NCBI GenBank assembly: GCA_016845145.1
Contig: JAERTE010000033.1
Location: forward strand, 62,001 to 126,000
Source: Rhodospirillaceae bacterium
GTDB lineage: Bacteria; Pseudomonadota; Alphaproteobacteria; Rhodospirillales; Casp-alpha2
Direction: 5' to 3'
Length of the DNA stretch: 64,000 nt
Positions 35,795-44,484 of this stretch are shown here, in pieces. Position numbers and translations under genes: made by a program. How positions within the stretch are numbered: position 1 is the first letter of the stretch; every line of letters begins with the position of its first letter. Under the pieces are notes generated by a model. The model saw only the letters and a program-made list of their open reading frames with translations, was not told the origin of the DNA and searched no databases.

Positions 35795-37193
35795 GATCAG
35801 ACAACAAGAACGCGACTTGGTCGACGATATGTTGGGCCGAGCCCGCCAGGCGATGGCCAAGGTTGAAGGTTATAGCCAGGAACAGGTTGACCGCCTGTGC
35901 CAAGCCATCGGCTGGTATAGCTCAAACGAGGTGACCTTTACGCGGTTGGCGCAGCAGGGCGTGGACGAAAGCGGTATCGGTGACCGTGATGGTCGGCCTG
36001 GAAAGCGATTTAAAATTCACGGCGTGCTGCGCGATGCGTTGCGTCAGAAGAGTGTCGGAATCATCGAAGATTTGCCTGAAAAAGGCATCGTTAAATACGC
36101 CAAGCCAGCCGGTGTTATTGCGTCGTTGATCCCAATGACCAATCCAGCGCTGACGCCGCCGGTAACTGGCGTCTATGCGGCCAAAGCACGTGATGCGGTT
36201 ATCTTCTCGCCGCACCCGCGAACGGCCCAGACCACCAACGAGATGATCAACGTCATGCGCGCCGCGTGCAGGGCGGTGGGCGCACCTGAAGACTTGTTCC
36301 AGTGCATCGAGCGACCTTCCATTCCGATGACGCAGTATCTAATGGAGGTCTGCGATCTCACCCTGGCGACCGGCGGCAAGCCGATGGTCAAGGCGGCTTA
36401 TTCATCGGGCCGTCCGGCCTACGGCGTGGGTGCCGGCAACTCCTCAATCGTAATCGATGAGACTGCTGATATCGAGATCGCCGCGCAAAACACGCGCATG
36501 TCGAAGACGTCGGACTTCGGTTCTGGTTGCTCGGCGGACGGCAACATCATCATCCAAAAATCCATTTATGATCAAATGGTGGCAGCGTTGCAGGCCGAAG
36601 GCGGATATCTCTGCAACGACGAGGAAAAAGGGTTGTTGGAAAAAGCCATGTGGGACGAGCACGGCAACCGCACCTTCTCGACCATTGCCTGCCGGCCGCA
36701 AAAGACGGCCGAAGTCGCCGGTTTTTCTATCCCCGAGGACCGCAAGTTCCTGATGGTGGAGAACCAGGGCCAGATCGGCCGCGAGCACAAGTTCTCGACC
36801 GAAAAACTCACCACCCTGATGGCGCTTTATCACTTCGACCAATTCGATGACGCGCTCGATACCGTCAAGGCGATTTACAACACAGGCGGCAAAGGGCACT
36901 CGTGCGGCATCTACTCGCATGACGACGCTCATGTCGATGCCTTGGCTAAAGTGGCCCCGGTGAGCCGTATGATGGTCCGTCAGGCGCAATCAAAGGCCAA
37001 TGCCGGAGCCTACACCAACGGTATGCCCATGACATCGAGCCTGGGTTGCGGCATCTGGGGCGGCAACATCACCAACGAGAACGTGTCGTTGAAGCACTAC
37101 ATGAACATCACCTGGGTCAGCCGCCCGATCCCGGAAGATAAGCCGTCAGACGAAGAACTGTTCGGTGAGTTCCTCAACGCCGAAGTGGCCTAA
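35784..37193 (+). CDS. CoA-acylating aldehyde dehydrogenase (SauS/EutE-like)
   Basis: 469 residues of the acylating aldehyde dehydrogenase class. The catalytic Cys lies in SDFGSGCSADGN, and the coenzyme region reads GVIASLIPMTNPALTPP. Members oxidise acetaldehyde, propanal or sulfoacetaldehyde to acyl-CoA. It directly precedes a ThDP enzyme, so the aldehyde is probably made by decarboxylation or carbon-carbon cleavage of a 2-oxo acid. Start overlaps the previous gene by 11 nt. Confidence 0.82.
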   Translation: MVREIRQQERDLVDDMLGRARQAMAKVEGYSQEQVDRLCQAIGWYSSNEVTFTRLAQQGVDESGIGDRDGRPGKRFKIHGVLRDALRQKSVGIIEDLPEKGIVKYAKPAGVIASLIPMTNPALTPPVTGVYAAKARDAVIFSPHPRTAQTTNEMINVMRAACRAVGAPEDLFQCIERPSIPMTQYLMEVCDLTLATGGKPMVKAAYSSGRPAYGVGAGNSSIVIDETADIEIAAQNTRMSKTSDFGSGCSADGNIIIQKSIYDQMVAALQAEGGYLCNDEEKGLLEKAMWDEHGNRTFSTIACRPQKTAEVAGFSIPEDRKFLMVENQGQIGREHKFSTEKLTTLMALYHFDQFDDALDTVKAIYNTGGKGHSCGIYSHDDAHVDALAKVAPVSRMMVRQAQSKANAGAYTNGMPMTSSLGCGIWGGNITNENVSLKHYMNITWVSRPIPEDKPSDEELFGEFLNAEVA

Positions 37194-37212
37194 GGACATG
37201 AAGGAAACAGTT

Positions 37213-38973
37213 ATGAAAACCGTCGCTGAACATATCGTCGAGTTCCTGGAGCTGCGCGATGTTGAGCACGTGTTCGGCCTTTGCGGACACACCAATATCG
37301 CCGTTCTGGCTGCCTTAGAAGAAAGCCCGATCGATTTTGTGACTGTCCGCCACGAGCAAATCGCTTCGCATGCGGCGGACGCCTATGCCCGGGTGACCGG
37401 CAAGGCATCCGTGGTGCTTTCGCATCTCAGCCCGGGTTTGACCAATTGTGCTACCGGCGTCGCGAATGCGGCGCTCGACTGCATTCCCATGGTGGTGATC
37501 GCCGGCGACATCCCGACCCACTACTACGGCAAGCATCCGCACCAGGAGGTCAACCTGCACGCCGATGCGGCGCAGTATGAGATTTATCGGCCCTTCGTGA
37601 AGCGTGCCTGGCGAGTGGACAGTGCTGAGTTGATGCCCGAGATCCTGGAGAAGGCGTTCCACCTTGCTGAGAGCGGACAGCCTGGCCCCGTTCTTGTCAA
37701 CGTGCCCATGGATATTTTCTCCAAGCGCATCGACGACGCTTTGTTCGAACGGGTGAAATCCAACACGCGCGCCTTAGTGAAGCCGTCCATCGACGACGAG
37801 ACGGCCGAGCGTATTGTCCGTGCCTTGGGCGAAGCCGAAAGCCCGGTGCTTTATGTGGGCGGTGGCATCTTGCTGGCGCAGGCATCCGAAGAACTGCAGG
37901 CGTTCGTCGATCACATGCAAATCCCTGTTGCGCATAGTTTGATGGGCAAAGGCGCGCTGGACGACAGGCACCCTTTGGTGCTCGGGATGACCGGTTTTTG
38001 GGGCACCGAGTTGACCAACCAAGCTTGCCTCAATGCCGATATGCTGTGTGCCATCGGCACGCGTTTCAAGGAGGCCGACTGTTCGTCATGGTATCCGGGC
38101 TATACGTTCGATATTCCCGGCACTAAGGTCATTCACATCGATATCGAGCCGTCAGAAATCGGCCGTAATTATCCGACGGAAATCGGCGTTGTCGCTGACG
38201 CCAAGGCGGCGCTCCGGGTGTTGATGCGGGTCGCCAAACAGATCTATCCGAACGGTTTTGATCATCCGGAGCTGACTAAGAAAATCGCCGACTTCCGCGA
38301 GAGCTTTAAAGAGAGCAACCGCGAGATGGCGACCAGCGATGCCTTCCCCATGATGCCGGAACGCATCTTGGCCGACACACGCGAAGTGTTGCCCGACGAC
38401 GCCATCATCACCACGGACGTGGGCTGGAACAAAAACGGCGTCGGTCAGCAGTTCGATATCCGCACACCGGGCAGTATTCTTACGCCGGGTGGCTTCGCCA
38501 CGATGGGGTTTGGCCCGCCCGCGGCCATCGGCGCCAAGCTGGCGGCGCCAGAGAAGGTCGTGATCTCGCTGGTCGGCGACGGTGGCTTCGGCCAGAACCC
38601 CTCAATGCTGGCGACGGCAGTCGAACTTGATCTCGGCATCATCTGGTTGGTGATGAACAACAATGCGTTCGGCACCATTGCCGGATTGCAGAAGGCGCAC
38701 TATGGCCTGACTTATGGAACCACGTTTCCCGGCAAGATCGGCGACCAGGCGCTCGGCCCTAACTATGCGGAAATCGCCAGAGCCTATGGCGCCGCGGGGT
38801 TGCGCATCAACCACCCCGATGAGCTGAAAGAGGCGCTGCGCAAAGCCATCGAATCGGGCAAGCCGACCGTCCTCGATGTGGCCATGATCAATAACCCGAC
38901 ACCGACCACGGGGCATTGGAATATTCTCGATATCTACTCTCCCGATAAGGATGTTTCTCACGTTTCGACTTGA
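37213..38973 (+). CDS. Thiamine diphosphate-dependent decarboxylase/lyase (acetolactate synthase fold)
   Basis: 586 residues with the three domains of the family. The catalytic Glu is in VRHEQIASHAADAYAR, and the ThDP motif is VGDGGFGQNPSM followed about 26 residues later by MNNNAFG. The reaction is undetermined: acetolactate synthase-like, 2-oxo acid decarboxylase or cyclic dione hydrolase activity are all possible. It does not resemble sulfoacetaldehyde acetyltransferase. The ATG at 37213 is chosen because AAGGAA lies 6 nt upstream. A strong terminator follows. Confidence 0.82.
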   Translation: MKTVAEHIVEFLELRDVEHVFGLCGHTNIAVLAALEESPIDFVTVRHEQIASHAADAYARVTGKASVVLSHLSPGLTNCATGVANAALDCIPMVVIAGDIPTHYYGKHPHQEVNLHADAAQYEIYRPFVKRAWRVDSAELMPEILEKAFHLAESGQPGPVLVNVPMDIFSKRIDDALFERVKSNTRALVKPSIDDETAERIVRALGEAESPVLYVGGGILLAQASEELQAFVDHMQIPVAHSLMGKGALDDRHPLVLGMTGFWGTELTNQACLNADMLCAIGTRFKEADCSSWYPGYTFDIPGTKVIHIDIEPSEIGRNYPTEIGVVADAKAALRVLMRVAKQIYPNGFDHPELTKKIADFRESFKESNREMATSDAFPMMPERILADTREVLPDDAIITTDVGWNKNGVGQQFDIRTPGSILTPGGFATMGFGPPAAIGAKLAAPEKVVISLVGDGGFGQNPSMLATAVELDLGIIWLVMNNNAFGTIAGLQKAHYGLTYGTTFPGKIGDQALGPNYAEIARAYGAAGLRINHPDELKEALRKAIESGKPTVLDVAMINNPTPTTGHWNILDIYSPDKDVSHVST

Positions 38974-39001
38974 TGAATGTCCAATAATCCTCCCAAATCC
39001 T

Positions 39002-39031
39002 GCAGCCCGAGTGATCGGGCTGCCTTTTTTT
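39002..39031 (+). terminator. Intrinsic terminator after the ThDP enzyme gene
   Basis: A perfect 9-bp stem (39002-39010 with 39015-39023), GTGA loop and seven T residues (39025-39031). It ends only 10 nt before the start codon of the CoA-transferase gene, so the next gene depends on read-through. Confidence 0.85.
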
Positions 39032-39041
39032 GGAGATACAA

Positions 39042-40238
39042 ATGACGCCTCTGCACGATGTTCGCGTTCTCGACCTGACTAATGTCCTCGCCGGTCCCTT
39101 CTGCTGTCACCAGTTGGCCCACATGGGTGCGGATGTGATCAAGGTGGAGGTGCCTGGTTCCGGGGATTTGGCTCGGCAACTGGGCGCTGACCCGGATTTG
39201 AACGAGCGTCTCATGGGCGTTTCATTTCTTGCTCAGAACACGGGCAAGCGGTCGATCACTATCAACATGAAGTCGGACCAAGGTAAGGAGATTTTCAAAC
39301 GCCTCGTTCGGACGGCTGACGTGGTGGTTGAAAATTTCAGGCCAGGGGTCATGGACCGGCTGGGTGTCGGATACGAGGTCCTGAAACACGAAAACGCGTC
39401 GCTGGTCTATTGCGCCATCTCCGGGTTCGGTCAAGACGGCCCGCTTCGCAACATGCCGGCCTACGATCAGATCATTCAGGGTATGTCCGGCACCATGAGC
39501 ATTACCGGCGATGGTGAAAGCGCGCCGTTGCGGGTTGGGTATCCCATGGCGGATACTATTGGCGGCATGACGGCGGCTTTCGCAATATCCTCGGCATTGG
39601 CCAACCGATCCGATGACAAAGGGTGTTTTATTGACGTTTCCATGCTGGAGGCCGTAATGGCGACAATGGGCTGGGTGGTCTCCAACTATCTTGTCGCCGG
39701 TAAAGTGCCGGAACCGATGGGCAACGATAACTTTACCGCTAGCCCGTCAGGGACCTTCAATACAGGCGACGGCCTGATCAATATCGCAGCTAATAAACAA
39801 GAACAGTTCGAAGCCGTATGTGATGTCGTGGGCCGTCCGGACCTGAAAGAGGACGACCGGTTCAAAGAACGCCAGGCGCGGCTCGAGAACCGTGCCGCAT
39901 TGGCACGGGAACTGGAAGATGCCTTGCTATCGAAACCTGCCAATGAATGGCAGGCCGAGTTGAATGGCGCCGGGGTGCCGTCGGGACCTGTTTTGAGTGT
40001 TCCGGAAGCTCTAGCCCAATCTCAAATTTCGGGGCGTGGCCTAATCGGTACCTTCGAAGAAGTCGAGGGTGCCGCACGAGACATCCGCATTGCCCGACCG
40101 GGGATCAAGCTGGACGGCCAAGCGATCAAAACAGAAACGCCGCCGCCACTTCTGGGACAACACACGGAAGACATTTTGCTGGAGTTGGGATGCTCTCGCG
40201 ACGATATCAACCACTTTCGTAATCAAGAGGCTATTTGA
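39042..40238 (+). CDS. CaiB/BaiF (family III) CoA-transferase
   Basis: 398 residues. The N-terminus VRVLDLTNVLAGPFCCHQLAHMGADVIKVE is the family III hallmark (quoted region spans residues 5-34), the catalytic Asp lies in MPAYDQIIQGMSG, and the C-terminal HTEDILLELG is conserved. It moves CoA between carboxylic acids, probably activating or recycling an intermediate of the island. GGAG lies 10 nt before the ATG, immediately after the terminator T-run. Confidence 0.9.
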   Translation: MTPLHDVRVLDLTNVLAGPFCCHQLAHMGADVIKVEVPGSGDLARQLGADPDLNERLMGVSFLAQNTGKRSITINMKSDQGKEIFKRLVRTADVVVENFRPGVMDRLGVGYEVLKHENASLVYCAISGFGQDGPLRNMPAYDQIIQGMSGTMSITGDGESAPLRVGYPMADTIGGMTAAFAISSALANRSDDKGCFIDVSMLEAVMATMGWVVSNYLVAGKVPEPMGNDNFTASPSGTFNTGDGLINIAANKQEQFEAVCDVVGRPDLKEDDRFKERQARLENRAALARELEDALLSKPANEWQAELNGAGVPSGPVLSVPEALAQSQISGRGLIGTFEEVEGAARDIRIARPGIKLDGQAIKTETPPPLLGQHTEDILLELGCSRDDINHFRNQEAI

Positions 40239-41021
40239 GTAACATTTGACGCCTATCGTCATGTGTGATTGTCCGGTTTCTCTATCGCCATCCTGCTTGT
40301 GGATCAACAAGCTGACAATCCATCTCGACAATCAGTTGGGCCGCTAATGGCACTTTGCTACCCGTAGACCGATACCCGATCTTCGTCCGCACCTAAGGCA
40401 AAATCGGTCCTCATGCGCGGGGCTGAAGGATCATTCTCAAGCGCTTCGGTGGCACTGTTATTTAGACGGTATTCCCCAGCCGATTTTGTCCACATCACTG
40501 GCATGGCCGGCACTGTATAAAGGGGGGCTGACGGTAAAAGTAAAAATCCCCTTTAATAGGAATTTATCGACTTTTCAGAAATTTATGCTATCGATACCGA
40601 GTATCGCCGACTCGGTGTCGATTGGGATTGGCGACGGCATGCTATTGGACATTCGAATAAGATAAATGTCGGGCGCGACGACAAATCGACAATCTGTCGT
40701 TGGTCCGGCCGGATTAGCAGCGCCCTTTTTGCCTGTGCAAAAACAATAGGTGGAATAGTGAGGTTTATCGGTCTCACTACTGGGAAAATTGGGTTCGTTC
40801 CGTCAACTTTTTTTGCGAAACGAACGGGCTCGCGGACCGGCGGCGCGTTTCGTTCGGATGATTCACCGCTTGTTAAGGAACTAGGCAGATAATGCCCACT
40901 GGAAATCGCGCGTAAACCTGTCGCGCGACAGACGCACCGAGAAATGGTGTGGAACGTACGTCAAGAAATGGCACGGAGCGCACAGTGGTGAAGTGTGCGA
41001 CCAGGAAGAGGGCGTAGTGCC
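40239..41021. other. 783-bp intergenic region before flgB, no gene seen
   Basis: No credible coding frame. It holds an 8-bp inverted repeat (TAAAGGGG at 40518-40525 with CCCCTTTA at 40548-40555) and a stronger hairpin of 12 pairs including one G-U (40591-40602 with 40610-40621). Neither is followed by a T-tract. Promoter elements for flgB must lie here, but I found no sigma-54 site with correct spacing. Confidence 0.5.
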
Positions 41022-41426
41022 ATGGAATTGAAGTCGCTGACGTTGTTTCAAGCGGTTAAGAAGCGGATGGATTGGCTGGCGCAGCGCCAGGAAGTTTTGT
41101 CGCAAAATATCGCCAATTCGGACAGCCCCAAATACCGGGCCCGTGACCTAAAACCGTATAACTTCAAAGAGCTGCTCCGCAGCGAGGGTTCCCAGCTGAA
41201 CATGGTGGCGAGCGGCAAGGGGCATTTGCCCGGGCGCCGCAAGCGGATTCGCGATTTCGCCGAAGTGAGTGACCGTAGGCCGTTTGAAACCAACCCGACG
41301 GGCAACTCGGTGGTGCTGGAAGAACAGATGGCCAAGGTCGGCGAGACCGGCGCTAACTACAAAATGGCGACCAACCTGTACCGCAAGCACGTCAGCATGC
41401 TGCGCATGGCTCTGGGCCGGAAATAG
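41022..41426 (+). CDS. flgB: Flagellar proximal rod protein FlgB
   Basis: 134 residues. RQEVLSQNIANSDSPKYRARDLKP is the N-terminal rod motif (residues about 24-47) and the C-terminus has TNLYRKHVSMLRMALG. AGGAAGAGG lies upstream of the ATG at 41022. It opens the flgB-flgC-fliE-fliQ-fliR-flhB operon and forms the base of the periplasmic rod. Confidence 0.96.
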   Translation: MELKSLTLFQAVKKRMDWLAQRQEVLSQNIANSDSPKYRARDLKPYNFKELLRSEGSQLNMVASGKGHLPGRRKRIRDFAEVSDRRPFETNPTGNSVVLEEQMAKVGETGANYKMATNLYRKHVSMLRMALGRK

Positions 41427-41439
41427 AGGATATCGATAC

Positions 41440-41850
41440 ATGGACGACATCATCCGAACCATGCGCATTTCCAGTGCCGGTCTGCGCGCCCAAGGGCAGC
41501 GGCTGCGGGTTATTGCGCAAAACATCGCCAACGCCAACTCGTTGGCGACGGATCCGAACGGCAAACCGTACCGGCGCAAAACCATCTCGTTCCGCAACGA
41601 GTTCGACAAGGCGGTGGGTTTGGATACCGTCCGGGTGCACAAGGTGCGGCCCGATATGTCGGCGTTCGGTAAACGCTTCGATCCCAACCATCCGGCGGCG
41701 GATGCTGACGGCTACGTGCTGACGCCGAACGTCAATACCTTGATTGAAATGTCCGACATGCGCGAGGCGCAACGTTCCTACGAAGCCAACATGAATGTCA
41801 TTAAGTCGTCCAAGAAGATGCTGACCAACGCCATCGATATGCTGCGATAA
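41440..41850 (+). CDS. flgC: Flagellar proximal rod protein FlgC
   Basis: 136 residues from the ATG at 41440 with AGAGGA upstream. Rod signature RVIAQNIANANSLAT and C-terminal MREAQRSYEANMNVIKSSKKM. It follows flgB by 13 nt. Confidence 0.96.
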   Translation: MDDIIRTMRISSAGLRAQGQRLRVIAQNIANANSLATDPNGKPYRRKTISFRNEFDKAVGLDTVRVHKVRPDMSAFGKRFDPNHPAADADGYVLTPNVNTLIEMSDMREAQRSYEANMNVIKSSKKMLTNAIDMLR

Positions 41851-41898
41851 AAAACCGGTCGAAAAAGACCTGGAACGGGAAAACCTTAGGAGAATACC

Positions 41899-42219
41899 AT
41901 GCCGACACCGGCTCAAAACTATGTTTCCGCGATCAAGGCCTACAACAGCGCCGCGGCCGGCGAGCAGCCCGGTGCCAAGAAGCAGGCCGACGCAAGCCAG
42001 AGCAGCGAGTTTGCCGATCTGGTCAAGGGCGCCATCAAGGAGGCTGTCCGCATCGGCGAGCGCAGCGAACAACTCTCCATCGCCGGCATCAATGACCGCG
42101 CCGACATCTCTCAGGTCGTGACCGCGGTCTCGGAAGCGGAATTGACGCTGCAGACCGTCGTTACGGTGCGCGACAAGGTGCTCGAAGCCTATAAGGATAT
42201 CCTGCGCATGCCCATTTAG
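41899..42219 (+). CDS. fliE: Flagellar hook-basal body complex protein FliE
   Basis: 106 residues. The family C-terminus is seen in ADISQVVTAVSEAELTLQTV and VRDKVLEAYKDILRMPI. FliE joins the MS-ring to the rod. TTAGGAG precedes the ATG. Confidence 0.94.
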   Translation: MPTPAQNYVSAIKAYNSAAAGEQPGAKKQADASQSSEFADLVKGAIKEAVRIGERSEQLSIAGINDRADISQVVTAVSEAELTLQTVVTVRDKVLEAYKDILRMPI

Positions 42220-42321
42220 GGCGTTTGGGGTATACTGTTCCTCGCCCAGTGATTCGGAGGGCGATTCGAAGATCGGGTCGATGGGCAAATCGGTTTGGCA
42301 TGATCGACGTGGAAGTCCCGT

Positions 42322-42588
42322 ATGAACGAAGTAGCGGTTCTGGAAGTCGGGCGCGAGGCGCTCTGGGTGGTGTTGAAGGTCGCCGGCCCGATCATGGGAG
42401 CGGGTTTGTTGATCGGCTTGACGATCGCATTGTTTCAGGCGCTGACGACGATCCAGGAAATGACCTTGACGTTCGTGCCGAAAATCCTGGTGATCTTTTC
42501 CGCAATCATCCTGTTTTTGCCGTTCATGATGACGACGATCATCGAGTTCGCCCGCACGCTGTTCGATCGCATGGTCAGTTTGGGCTAG
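42322..42588 (+). CDS. fliQ: Flagellar export gate protein FliQ
   Basis: 88 residues with two membrane helices; signature PIMGAGLLIGLTIALFQALT and QEMTLTFVPKILVI. Part of the FliPQR gate. It lies 102 nt after fliE and 12 nt before fliR. Confidence 0.95.
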   Translation: MNEVAVLEVGREALWVVLKVAGPIMGAGLLIGLTIALFQALTTIQEMTLTFVPKILVIFSAIILFLPFMMTTIIEFARTLFDRMVSLG

Positions 42589-42600
42589 TGGTGCAGAGCT

Positions 42601-43359
42601 GTGCTGACGGAGTTTCTCGAACTCAATATCTTCGGATTTCTCCTGATATTTTCGCGCCTCGGCGCGACAATCTCGTTCATGCCGGGATTCAGCGCTTCTT
42701 ATGTGTCTGTCCGAATTCGCCTGACCATGGCGTTGGCGCTCACGTTTGCGGTGATGCCCGTGATTGTGCCGAACCTGCCGGTATTGCCGACATCGGTGAC
42801 GGAATTGGGGTTGATTTTCGCCGGCGAAATCATGATCGGTTCGTTCATCGGTCTCCTGGGCCGAATTCTGATCGGCTCGTTGCAAACCGCCGGCACGGTG
42901 ATCGCGCTGTCGTCGGCCATGGCCAACGCCTTGATTCAGGATCCCGTCGCCGAGCAGCAAAGTTCGACGATTTCGGGATTTCTCCTGACGCTGGGGATCA
43001 TCATTATCTTTGTCGCCGATTTCCACCACCTGATGATCCGTGCCGCGATCGAGACCTACGACCTGTTTACGCCAGGCACCGTGCTGCCGCTCGGCGACTT
43101 CGCCCAGCTTATGGCCAGGCGCGTTTCCGACAGTTTCATACTTGGCATCCAGTTGGCGTCGCCGGCGATGGTGATCGGCCTGACGTACTACATCGGCCTG
43201 GGGCTGCTGGGGCGTTTGATGCCACAATTGCCGGTGTTCTTTTTCGGCCTGCCGGTGCAAGTTACTTTGCAGTTGTGGGTGCTGACGGTGACGGTTTCGG
43301 GCATAATACTGGTGTTCGCGCGCCGCTTCCAAGAAGGTATCGGGGCGTTCGTGCCATGA
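42601..43359 (+). CDS. fliR: Flagellar export gate protein FliR
   Basis: 252 residues, about six membrane helices, starting at a GTG. Family features are FSRLGATISFMPGFS, GEIMIGSFIGLLGRI and LPVFFFGLPVQV. It completes the FliPQR gate and contacts FlhB. Confidence 0.94.
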   Translation: MLTEFLELNIFGFLLIFSRLGATISFMPGFSASYVSVRIRLTMALALTFAVMPVIVPNLPVLPTSVTELGLIFAGEIMIGSFIGLLGRILIGSLQTAGTVIALSSAMANALIQDPVAEQQSSTISGFLLTLGIIIIFVADFHHLMIRAAIETYDLFTPGTVLPLGDFAQLMARRVSDSFILGIQLASPAMVIGLTYYIGLGLLGRLMPQLPVFFFGLPVQVTLQLWVLTVTVSGIILVFARRFQEGIGAFVP

Positions 43360-43398
43360 TGGCGTCACGTGCGATACGGAAACCCGGGAGCCAATTGA

Positions 43399-44472
43399 AT
43401 GGCTGAAGAAGACGACGCTTCTAAAACTGAAGACCCGACCGAGAAAAAACTCGCGGATGCGCGCAACAAGGGTAACGTTGCCCAGTCGCAGGAGATCAAG
43501 AGCTGGGGCGTGTTGTTGGGCGGCACCGGCGCGTTGATGTTCCTGGCGCCTCAAATGGCGACGGGCGTGCGCGAAATCGGCCGCCAATTCATAGAGCAGC
43601 CGCACGCCATTCCGTTCAACTTCGAACATCTGCGGCTTATGCTGGCCGATACCATGTTTGATGTGCTGGTCGTGATTTCGCCATTCTTGCTGATCATGGT
43701 CATCTTCGCGCTCGCCGCCAATTTGGGCCAATTCGGTTTGCTGTTCTCGACCCAAAAAATAAAACCCGAAGTCTCCAAGATCAGCGTGCTCAAAGGCGTG
43801 AAGCGGATGATATCGATGAAGGCGATCGTCGAATTCGCCAAGGGCATTTTTAAGTTGGTGGTCGTGACCGCTGTCTGTTCGAGCGTGGCGTTGCCGTTGC
43901 TGGGCGACCTGGAACTGTTGCCGCAAATCGAGCTCATCAACACCCTCGACCGCGTACATCTGCTGGCGATTTACTTGGCGGCGGGCACGGTCGGTGTCAT
44001 GACGGCCTTGGCGGTCCTCGATTACATGTATCAGAAGCACACCTTCACCAAGCAGATGCGCATGAGCAAGCAGGAGGTCAAGGAAGAACAAAAGCAACAA
44101 GAAGGCGACCCGCAAATCAAGGGCCGCATCCGCAAGGTGCGCATGGAACGACACCAGCAACGCATGATGCAGGCAGTGCCGGAGGCCGACGTGGTGATCA
44201 CCAACCCGACCCACTTCGCGATCGCTTTGCAGTATACGTTGGGCGAGATGGATGCCCCCCGGTGCATCGCCAAGGGCGTCGATCATCTGGCGTTCCGTAT
44301 CCGCGAGGTCGCTGAAGATCACGATGTGCCCATCGTCGAAAACCCGCCGCTCGCCCGAGCGCTTTACGACACCGTTGAAATAGACCAAGAAATTCCGGCC
44401 GAACACTTTACCGCCGTGGCCGAGATCATCGGTTATATCATGCGCCAGCGCGGCGACTTGCCGATGCATTGA
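43399..44472 (+). CDS. flhB: Flagellar export apparatus switch protein FlhB
   Basis: 357 residues: N-terminal EDPTEKKLADARNKGNVAQS, four membrane helices, and the autocleavage motif N269-P-T-H in VVITNPTHFAIAL. FlhB switches export from rod/hook to filament substrates. A separate homologue of its C-terminal fragment is encoded at 21211-21603. Confidence 0.97.
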   Translation: MAEEDDASKTEDPTEKKLADARNKGNVAQSQEIKSWGVLLGGTGALMFLAPQMATGVREIGRQFIEQPHAIPFNFEHLRLMLADTMFDVLVVISPFLLIMVIFALAANLGQFGLLFSTQKIKPEVSKISVLKGVKRMISMKAIVEFAKGIFKLVVVTAVCSSVALPLLGDLELLPQIELINTLDRVHLLAIYLAAGTVGVMTALAVLDYMYQKHTFTKQMRMSKQEVKEEQKQQEGDPQIKGRIRKVRMERHQQRMMQAVPEADVVITNPTHFAIALQYTLGEMDAPRCIAKGVDHLAFRIREVAEDHDVPIVENPPLARALYDTVEIDQEIPAEHFTAVAEIIGYIMRQRGDLPMH

Positions 44473-44484
44473 CGAGACTGAGTA

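Noticed and set aside
37213-38973. Assignment of the ThDP enzyme as sulfoacetaldehyde acetyltransferase (Xsc)
   Set aside because: The neighbouring SauS-like dehydrogenase suggested it, but the N-terminal and ThDP-motif sequences do not resemble Xsc as I know it, and no sulfonate genes (suyAB, cuyA, tauABC) are present.
40583-40777. A 64-codon minus-strand frame in the flgB upstream region
   Set aside because: No ribosome-binding site, no family and it spans a hairpin; it looks like chance.
40970-40990. Possible sigma-54 promoter upstream of flgB (TGGCACGGAGCGCACAG)
   Set aside because: The spacing between GG and GC is 8 nt, so it does not fit.
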